Shown here in pieces: positions 56,762 through 64,000 of a stretch of 64,000 nucleotides of DNA (position 1 is the first letter of the stretch; each line of letters opens with the position of its first letter). Below the pieces are notes generated by a model that saw only the letters and a program-made list of their open reading frames with translations, was not told the origin of the DNA and ran no database searches. Made by a program: the position numbers and the translations under genes. Origin of the DNA: Emiliania huxleyi CCMP1516. Taxonomy: Eukaryota; Haptophyta; Isochrysidales; Noelaerhabdaceae. Location of the stretch: positions 463,365 to 527,364 of the forward strand of contig NW_005200333.1 of the NCBI RefSeq assembly GCF_000372725.1, read 5' to 3'.

Positions 56762-57836
56762 ACTTGTCAACAGCAGGCGCCAGCGCCAATCAAATCTCCC
56801 TAGTGATGTTGACAACGGGCAAGTCGAGATGGGAAGTGAGATGGGAAGTGAGATGGGTAAAAAGAAAGGAAGACGTGTACACGAGGCCTCCCCGCCCCCG
56901 TGCGCCGTGCGATATATTTTGTGCACAAGGGACATCAGGGTTCTTTCATCTTTGTGGTGATGGTACTGTGCGGTACGAAAGTGTGAACAGGTTGGAGCAG
57001 CAGCTCCTGAGCACGGCGCCGCAGGCGCCTGTTGATAGGTCCAGGTGATAGCCCTGGATAGACAATGCATACGCCTAGTTGGGCCTCGGATCGCCCAACC
57101 GCGTCCCGGTGCTCTGTGGTCGGACATTTGTGACGCCGCCGCACCGCGCCGCGGCCGGGGGCCCTCCGGAGGCCAAGGATGGCCGTGACGGACCGGGACG
57201 AGCTCTGGGAGGTTCAGTGTCAGTGTATATATTGTAGAAAAGAACCATGTGCACAATATCTCTCAATCTAGCTAAGCCTGGGAAGGCGATGCCGGGGCCG
57301 TACAGCAGCTTGACTTTTTACTTCAAACAAAGACAATGTGGCACGCCCGCCACCCGCCACGCTGCGTGCCACTGTCAGGAGCGGATCCGTCAGTTAGTCG
57401 TGTTCACGCCGGGGTCGTGTGCAGACTTTTTAGGCCTGGGGACAGTACTCAGTAGCGAGTAGGGGGCATCAATTAATGCTCATAAATAAAAAAGCGAACA
57501 CGGGGAGGTGGGCCGGTTTGCCGCGCGCGGGGGCGCGCCGCGGCTGGGCCCCTGGGCGCCCGGGCCCTGGCTGGGTGGGGGACGTGGCACAGGCAGGTGG
57601 CGTCTGCGGTCTGGGGTCTGGCGTGGGGGTGGCGGGGAGAGGCTGTTGTACTATGGCATCGCGGCCCGCACACGACAGTCACAGCAGCGGGAACTGGAAG
57701 AAAGGAGTACGGCTACGTGAGCTGGTGCACGCGCTGACTACTGCTCAGCGAGCTCAGAGCACGCCAGGCCCAGCCTCATCATCACCAACCGGCCTATCGC
57801 CTCTGCAGGATCAGTCGGCGCCCCCGCGCAGCCGGC

Positions 57837-60800
57837 CTATGCGCCCGCTCGTGCGCGCCCCCTGGCGGGGCTCGACTGCGGCCACTGCTTGGTGAGGTGC
57901 GCCTTGGCAGGCTTCGCCTCGACCTTGCTCTTGCCCGCCGCCGCCTGCCTCTTGCTAGGCGGCGCATCCTTCGCCCCGCTTGGCCGCTTGGCTGGAGGGC
58001 AATACTTTTTGCCCGCCGGAGCATCCTTCTGGATGCCGAAGCCGGTCGCGCCGGCCCAGCCCCACCGCTTGTGCTTTTGCAGTTTGACCATCTCCACCTT
58101 GCCGCCCTTGCCGCCGCCCTTGCGCAAGTCGAGCTCGATCGAGAAGGAGGTTGGCGAGAGAGACTGCTTGACGGCCCATTCGCCCTTCTTGAGCTCGTCG
58201 TCGCGGCAGCTGCCGTGGTGGCCGGTGACGCGCACCTTGTCGCCCGGCTTGAAGGGGTGCTTGGCCGAGACGCGCAGCACGGCGCACTTGTCCGCCGACG
58301 AGGAGATCACCTCGAGCGGCTCGAACTCCTTGGCCTGGCACGCGCACTTGTTCTCGCAGCAGACGCACTCGTACGACAGCTTGTGCTCCTCAATGAACTG
58401 GTCGATCTCCTCCTTGTGCTCGGCGTATGGCTTGCCCTGTGGAGGGTTGCCGATGCAGCGCGTTAGTCCTCTCGGGCCCTCTCGGGCCCTCTCTCGGGCC
58501 CTCTCTCGGGCCCTCTCGGGCTCTCTCTCGGGCTTGGCCTGGATGTTGCCGATGCAGCGCGGGCAGTAGATCTTCTCGCACTTCGAGCAGCCGAGAGGCT
58601 GGAAGAAGCCGCCGCGCCACGAGGCGTTGCCCTGCGCGAGGTACGGCACACAGTAGGGCGAGGATGGGAGGCAATTCTCTCCCAAACACGGAGCGGTGGG
58701 GGCAAGGGCCAGGCACTCCCGTACTCCCTCGCTTCTCCACGCCGAGACAGGCGGGAACTGGGCCGGCACTCGGTGCAGGGCCCAATGTACGCGGGTGTGC
58801 AGACCTGGGTGCACACGTGGCACGACCGGTTGTGCTTGAGCGGCCGCCCCTTCCCGTCGCAGAGGTGCGAGATGTCGGGCATGCCTGCAGGAAGGCTCCG
58901 AGAAGGTTCGCGGAAGTCTCTCGCCCCCGTCACGGAAGCGCGAGGTGGCGGGCGTGCCGGCGTTGTCTCGCTCGCCGGCGTACACGTCCTTGCCCGCCGC
59001 GAGCAACGCCTGCACCCGCTCGGCCTCGCGCTCCTTGCGGCGCGCCTCGCGCTCCTCTGCCGTCAGCTCCTACCGGCAAGGAGAACCTTCCCCTCTTGCG
59101 TGAACTCCTCCCCCGGCCGTGGCGACCCTTCCCCTCCCCCCCCCACCCTCCCCCCGCTCTCTTCCATCGTTCCGTCGGTCGCACCTCGCCGCCCCCGCGC
59201 GCCGGCCTCGCCAACCGCAGCGCCGGCCGTCCATCCAGCGGATCGCCTAAAGGGGCGTGTCATTGACACGTCCGGGACACGTCCCGGACAAGTCCGGCCG
59301 TGGCGCCGAGACCGCTCGCCGCGCAGCGCGCGCTGCCGCACGGCGGGGGCGATGCGTGTCTCGGCCGGGAAAAGCGCCTCGATCGCCGACTGCAGCGCCA
59401 CGTTGACGCGCAGCTTCGAGCGGATGCCTACTCGCCCGAGATCACCCGAGATTGCACGCCGCAGCTGGGAGGCGGGCCGAGATTCGGCGCAGCTCCGGGC
59501 GGGTGCCGACGAGGGCGCGGCGCGCGCGCTCGTCGGGCACGTACGGCGCGAGCGCGGCGCCTACTCTCGTCTCACCTCGGGCCTGACCTCGCGTGAACTC
59601 GCTCGTCGGGCGCGCGAGAGGTGCCAGCGCCGTCGCCACGGGCGAGGTGCGTGAAGCAGCCGCCGCAAAAGGAGTCCCCTACAGCCAGCCTCCCGCGAGC
59701 GTGCACGCAAGTTGAGGGAGCGCACCACCTCACACCGCGAGAGGAGTCGCCGGTGGGTGCCGAGACGGCGCCCCCCATGACCAGCTTGCACGCCGGACAG
59801 CGCAGCGTCTCACGCAGCTCGCCCAGCTGCAGCGGAGCGCTCGGCTGCTCGGCCGCGGCGGTGAGCTGGCGGACGAGCTCGGCCTGCACGCGGTTGGGCG
59901 CGACGTAGCGCGAGATGGCGCCCACCGCCTCGCGGCACATAGGGCAGCGACGCGTCCCCTGCGCGCACACGTCGTGGAAGCAGCCGAGGCAGAAGGAGTG
60001 CCCGCACTGCGTGGTGCAGGGCTCCTGTGCATGCATCGACGCGTGAGTGAGTGGGGGATGGTCCCCGAGGTGTCCGCACTGCGTGGCGTGGGGGCGTGGC
60101 GCGGGGCTCCTCGGGCAGCGCCGAGCAGATGGCGCACTCGAGCCCGCCGAGCAGCGAGCGGACAAACGGAGCGTCGGGCACCTGCAGCGCCCGTGTCCTC
60201 TCGAGCGCCAGCCGGACGACAAGACCACGCACTGGCAGACTGTATGGGGCTGCACGGTGCTGTATGGGGCTGCACGGTTCTGTATGAGGCTGTCGGTGCC
60301 GTAGAGACTGTATGGAGCTGTGTTGTGCTGTGTTGTGCTGTGTTGTGCTGTGTGGAGCTGTGTGGAGCTGTGTGGAGGCTGTGTGGAGGCTGTGTGGAGC
60401 TGTGTGGAGGCTGTGTGGAGGCTGTGTGGAGCTGTGTGGAGCTGTGTGGAGCTGTGTGGAGGCTGTGTGGAGGCTGTGAGGGCCGCACACTGCTCTACTC
60501 CCCCCCCCCCCCCCGGGGTCGGGCACCGTCGAGACTCGCGCGAGCGGCGCCGCCGCGCCGATGTCGTGGGCGAGGGAAGAGTCGGCTACCGGCGCGCAGA
60601 GCTCCTCCAGCTGCGCGGCCGCGGCGCCCTCCAGCTTTGCGCGAAACTCGCCCGCCTACACGACGGCATCCCTTCGGACACATGTCACGGACGCGTCTCA
60701 CGGACGGTGGCCAGGCTTCGCGCGGATGTCGTCCGCCAGCTCGGCGGCCGTGCGGTAGGCCGACGGGCCGTCCGCAGGCGCCGCCGTCTCCTCCGCCCTC

Positions 60801-61519
60801 TCCTCCGCCTTCTCCGCCGCCGCCTTGCCGGCGGATCCGCCCCTCTTGGCGGCCGCTGGCTTGGCGGCCGCTGGCTTGGCGGCCGCTGCGGGTGCGAAGT
60901 CAAGGCCGAGGCCCTGCAGCACCAGCGCGGCTAGCTCGGCGGGCCACGCCTCGCCGCCGGCCGCCGCGAGGGCGGCGCGGAGCACCGCCGCCGCCTCTTC
61001 CGGCGCCTCCCCTTCATGGCCTTCGGCGGCAGCGGCCAGAGCCGTCTCGAGCGGCCCAAAGCGCTGGAGGAGGGCCTCCCGCACGGCGCGATCGATCTCG
61101 TCGACCTTTGCGCCGGCGCGCGCCGCGTACTCGGTGCAGAGGGCGTGCCACAGCTGCTCTCGCCGACGGGCGAGGTGCTCTTTCACATAGACCCACACCG
61201 GCAGCAGGTCGGCGGCGGCGCTGGAGGCGGCGGCATCGGCGACGGCGTCCTCTGCCGGCGCCGGCTCGGGATCGGGCTCCGGCGCCGGCACCGCCCGCTG
61301 CGCCATCGCCAGCCGCATCTTCTCACGGATCGCCGCCTTCTCCTCGTGCTGCCGCAGCAGCTGCAGCCGCGCCTCCTCGATCGAGCCGAGCTGGCCGCGC
61401 TCGATGAGCTGCAGGGCGTTGAGCACCGCGTACTCGGAGATGCCACGCCCGTCGCACTCGTCGAAGAGCGCCGGAGCGACGCCGCGCCAGCGCGCGATCT
61501 CGGCCTCCTCGTCGGCCAT
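57837..61519 (-). CDS. Tandem RING / Cys-rich zinc-finger protein, probable E3 ligase
   Basis: Starts at ATG 61519 (MADEEAEIARWRGVAPALF) with an Ala/Glu-rich helical domain to about 60700. After introns a RING follows: LLGGLECAICSALPEEP (60130), then CTTQCGHSFCLGCFHDVCAQ and RRCPMCREAVGAISRYV (60020-59900). A second RING-like half reads LRETLRCPACKLVMGGAVSA and FCGGCFTHLARG (59820-59640). KLRVNVALQSAIEALFP (59400) resembles the helix after the RING in VIM/UHRF-type proteins. The C-terminal exons carry a third Cys-rich area: HLCDGKGRPLKHNRSCHVC, LGCSKCEKIYCPRCIGNI, SYECVCCENKCACQ, reminiscent of the 4CXXC zinc finger, then a beta-rich domain with FKPGDKVRVTGHHGSCRDD, ending in a Lys-rich tail at 57837. 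The protein may ubiquitinate chromatin or other targets. That all exons form one gene is inference; a split near 60500 is possible. Confidence 0.65.
58465..58535 (-). repeat. Intron-borne TCTCGGGCCC array
   Basis: Six copies of CTCTCGGGCC with TC insertions, flanked by GTTGCCGATGCAGCGCG on both sides (58447 and 58545). So this intron too has a duplicated exon flank of about 17 bp. Confidence 0.85.
60305..60480 (-). repeat. TGTGGAGCTG tandem array
   Basis: About eighteen copies of GTGTGGAGCT, GTGTGGAGGCT or GTGTTGTGCT. It lies between exons of the RING protein gene. Confidence 0.9.
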
Positions 61520-62141
61520 TTTTGCAGTTGGTGCAGCAGGTGGACTCGCGGGGGGCTCAAATAAGGCTGAGCCGAAAAAGTAAAGCACGCCACTCTCTCA
61601 ATCCTAGAAGTCGAAGGATTGTGAGCAGCACTCCTCGCAATCGTAGCATCCCTGTACGATTGCTAGCACCCACCCACGCTCGCAATCCTACATCAAGGCA
61701 GGCGACCAAACCCCGCCGGGCCAATCAATGCACGCACGTTCTACCCGGGTATGGGGTCCCGCCCCCCCCCCCCCCCCCCGCAAGAAGAGATACGGCTTTA
61801 TGACCATGGGTGCTCGCATATGTGCTCAGGGCACCTCAGGGCTACTTTGGCTCGGCTCCGCGAGCGCTTGTAAATTTTGTAATATAGCACGAGTGACGAG
61901 AGACGAGTGTCGAGTGTGTGGGAGTTACGGCTTTAGTACTTTCTTAGCAGTACTTTACCGGAGTCCTGCTCCGGGTGTGCACTACCTGTACCTCACTGGG
62001 CCTGAGACCACCGAGCCAGCATCCTGTCACCTCTCCGGGTTGTGACTTGTGTGGAGTCGAATCACTCCAGGACTTGGGGGTTGGGGGAAAGCCCATCGAG
62101 CATCGTGCATCGATGAACTAGCGCAGCACAACCCAGTTCAT
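61520..62141. other. Intergenic upstream of the RING gene
   Basis: No gene seen. Contains a C run near 61763-61779 and several CAATCCTA-like words near 61600-61690. Confidence 0.5.
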
Positions 62142-64000
62142 TTAAACACGCTCAGCAGGGGTGTTCCGACCACAATCTAGCTTCGCCTTCTTCCCGCTCC
62201 GCGAGCCGGACGTGCTCGCCTCGGACAGCGAAGCCTCTTGCGCCCCGCGCCAGCCGAGCCACCACCGCGCCGCGAGCCAGCCCCACCGCAGCGGCGCGAG
62301 ACGTCGCCGCCTTGCGGGCTTGGCTCCGAGCGCGCGCATCGCCAGGCGGAGCGACACCGTTCGGTGCGCCGGTGCGGCGTGCAGGTCGATGGCGAGGTCG
62401 TCGAAGAGGCGCTTCTGACGCACGAGGTCCTCGGGCGTCTGCTGGAAGAGCGTATGAAACGGGGCGCCGCCCCCGTCCGGGTCCTTTTCGTGCACCATCA
62501 CCAGCGGCACGCCCAACTCGAGCACGCGCCTGACGAAGCTGGCCGTCCCCCCGCCCGGGTCGCGGAAGGTCTCGTTGTTGAGGTAGAGCAGCGCGCGCGT
62601 ATTCGGAGCGAGCTGCGCCCGGGCCTCGGCGGCGGCGGCGGCGGCTGCGGCTGCGGCGGCGGCGGCGGCGGCGGCGGTGGATCGCCGGTGGCCCGCAGTC
62701 GAGACGGCAGAGCCACGGGATGGCAACCGACAGCTGAGCGAGGCGAGATCTGGCAGCGCCGCGAGGGCAGCGCGGCCGTCCTGTAGCAGCAGTGCGCGCG
62801 CGCGGCGCGCGCCTCTGCCAGCGCGCGGCGTGAAGGGCGTGTGCTGCTCCCAGGTACTGCGCGGCGCCATCAGCTCGTCCTCGTCCACCGCCTGCTGAAG
62901 CTGGGTCGCGAAGCGGGGGGCGCCCGCGTTGGCCTCGCACACCAGCAAGTGGACCGGAACCTCGAAGCGCATGCAGCCGAGCTCTCCAGGGATGAAGAGG
63001 CCGGGAGCCAGCTGGTGCACCCCGGCGGGACGCGCAAAGGAGGGCGAGGCCGCGAGCAGCTGGTGGGCGATCTGCTTCAGCGACTCGCGCTGGAACTCGT
63101 GCGCGCGCAGCCAGACGATCAGCTCGCGCGCAAAGACGGCCTCTGCGACGCCGGCGGCCGCGTCCGAGCAATACGCAGCGCACTCAGCACGGAAGTCGGC
63201 GGCGCTGCCCCCACCCTTCTCCTCGTTGCCCTCGCGCACCACCACCAGTGGCTTGCCCTGCTCCATCGCCGCGTACAGCTCGCGCCGGCAGTTGCCGCTC
63301 TTGAAGTAGCCCGCCGAGAGGAAGACAAGCACGGCGGCCGAGTCGGCGACGCAGCTCTCGAGGGAGGCGAGGTTGGAGAGGTTGTCGACGTCTAGCCAGA
63401 TCCGGACGCCGGGCATCAGCAACTGCAGCTGCCGCACGATCGTGTGTGCTTGGTCCTGGCCGGTGCCCCAGACGTGCGAAAGGAAGCCGTGGAAGCTGCA
63501 GCCCTTTGGCAGCTCGAGGATTGGCTCGCGGCCGCTGAAGACGAGTCGGATTGTCGGGTCGCGCGCCGAGGCCACTATGCGCCACGTCACCACCAACGAG
63601 AGGACCGCGAGCATCGCGCCGCCGAGGACGATTGCGACGGTGGTGATGTCCTCTGCAGAGTCGATCCCGAAGTACGCGGCGCACTCCTCCGACGCGACGG
63701 AGGCGCCGCCGGCGTCGGTGCAGATCTTGATTGCGATGCCCGAGAGGAAGGTCGAGGCGAGGACCAGGTTGGCGCCCACCGCGAGTTGGAAGTCGTCCAC
63801 CCGCGCAAACGGCTGCGCGAAGCAGAGGACCGAGAGGTACATCGTCGTGCCGAGCGTGGCGAGGTAGAGCCGGAGCAGCTTCGTGGACCCGTCCTCCGTC
63901 TGGACAAACAGCATGTAGCAGGCGAGGCAGAGCTTGCGCATCGTGTCGAGACATTCCCACCAGTACTGTCGCGGCTGGTACTCGCCCCACAGGAAGCGGA
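62142..64000 (-). CDS. Membrane protein with TIR-like domain, N-terminal part missing
   Basis: The frame is open at the right edge (reading RFLWGEYQPRQYWWECLDTM) and ends at 62142, giving about 619 residues. The opening resembles the juxtamembrane FLWxxYxPxxWWWE segment of large protist surface proteins. Three or four membrane segments follow (LYLATLGTTMYLSVLCFA, LVLASTFLSGIAIKI, VAIVLGGAMLAVLSLVVTW). Then comes a cytoplasmic TIR-like fold: CSFHGFLSHVWGTGQDQAH, GVRIWLDVDNLSNLASLES, SAAVLVFLSAGYFKSGNC, RRELYAAMEQGKPLVVV. The Glu of RREL is where NAD-cleaving TIRs keep their catalytic Glu. A second, weaker half (LLYLNNETFRDPGGG, GVPLVMVHEKDPDGG) looks like a degenerate repeat of the same fold. 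TIR proteins signal in immunity or cleave NAD; which applies is unknown. A poly-Ala run lies in the linker. Confidence 0.72.
   Translation of the reverse strand, partial: RFLWGEYQPRQYWWECLDTMRKLCLACYMLFVQTEDGSTKLLRLYLATLGTTMYLSVLCFAQPFARVDDFQLAVGANLVLASTFLSGIAIKICTDAGGASVASEECAAYFGIDSAEDITTVAIVLGGAMLAVLSLVVTWRIVASARDPTIRLVFSGREPILELPKGCSFHGFLSHVWGTGQDQAHTIVRQLQLLMPGVRIWLDVDNLSNLASLESCVADSAAVLVFLSAGYFKSGNCRRELYAAMEQGKPLVVVREGNEEKGGGSAADFRAECAAYCSDAAAGVAEAVFARELIVWLRAHEFQRESLKQIAHQLLAASPSFARPAGVHQLAPGLFIPGELGCMRFEVPVHLLVCEANAGAPRFATQLQQAVDEDELMAPRSTWEQHTPFTPRAGRGARRARALLLQDGRAALAALPDLASLSCRLPSRGSAVSTAGHRRSTAAAAAAAAAAAAAAAAEARAQLAPNTRALLYLNNETFRDPGGGTASFVRRVLELGVPLVMVHEKDPDGGGAPFHTLFQQTPEDLVRQKRLFDDLAIDLHAAPAHRTVSLRLAMRALGAKPARRRRLAPLRWGWLAARWWLGWRGAQEASLSEASTSGSRSGKKAKLDCGRNTPAERV

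Larger units (their letters stand above)
55221..57836. other. Gene-poor region with a long direct repeat
   Basis: Open frames up to 187 residues (55757-56320, +) have no recognised domain and one runs into the direct repeat at its end. CA-rich tracts lie near 55490. The 106-bp direct repeats are described separately. A plus-strand frame around 57650-57890 is not supported. Confidence 0.4.

Overview
The window looks like nuclear DNA of a GC-rich unicellular eukaryote, most likely a haptophyte alga of the Emiliania/Gephyrocapsa or Prymnesium kind. This is inferred from protein style, not from any search. The signs are Ala-, Pro- and Gly-rich proteins, short introns built from roughly 10-bp satellites, many apparent GC-AG introns, Pro-rich linkers joined to Cys-rich lectin-like modules, and large eukaryotic fusion proteins. 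There are two assembly gaps, 100 N at 7897-7996 and 529 N at 51521-52049.

Layout. 2-571: 3' end of a Cid1/TUTase-like nucleotidyltransferase (+). 1009-4307: modular arylsulfatase (-). 4828-6169: type II membrane, glycosyltransferase-like protein (-). 7742-10118: PH-like plus coiled-coil protein crossing the first gap (-). 11655-14286: RanBP2 zinc finger joined to an ALKBH4-like dioxygenase (-). 15039-20496: gene-poor, with a 976-bp TA-flanked inverted-repeat element. 20497-24882: FYVE / ABC1 kinase / beta-lactamase-like fusion (+). 25521-26213: MTFP1-like mitochondrial protein (-). 28614-30296: RING-IBR-RING-like E3 with a ZZ finger (+). 30663-32792 and 47371-50088: two paralogous ankyrin-repeat proteins (-). 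33155-34923: multi-pass membrane gene with a tandem partial duplication. 35053-35765: beta-propeller and methyltransferase-like fragments (-). 36301-37091: uncertain ORFs (+). 37095-43881: adenylation-carrier-reductase enzyme resembling a carboxylic acid reductase (-). 45869-46597: O-fucosyltransferase-like (+). 50550-52966: Kelch-BTB protein (+). 53250-54250: membrane protein (-). 57837-61519: RING / zinc-finger protein (-). 62142-64000: membrane protein with a TIR-like domain, cut by the window end (-).

The genes do not form an obvious pathway. Several belong to ubiquitin or scaffold functions (RBR E3, RING protein, Kelch-BTB, ankyrin proteins). Others act on glycans, sulfate esters or acyl groups.

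The most striking feature is the introns. In the FYVE-ABC1, ALKBH, reductase and Kelch-BTB genes, introns of about 65-85 bp repeatedly lie between two near-identical copies of local exon sequence, 9-32 bp long and usually beginning at AG|GT or AG|GC. The DNA between the copies is a short tandem repeat drawn from a small set (CGAGAT, GAGACACCTCC, ATCTCCCC, GGAGCCTTC, GGACATGTC types) that recurs in unrelated genes. This suggests recent, repeated intron gain by local duplication or template switching together with satellite DNA.
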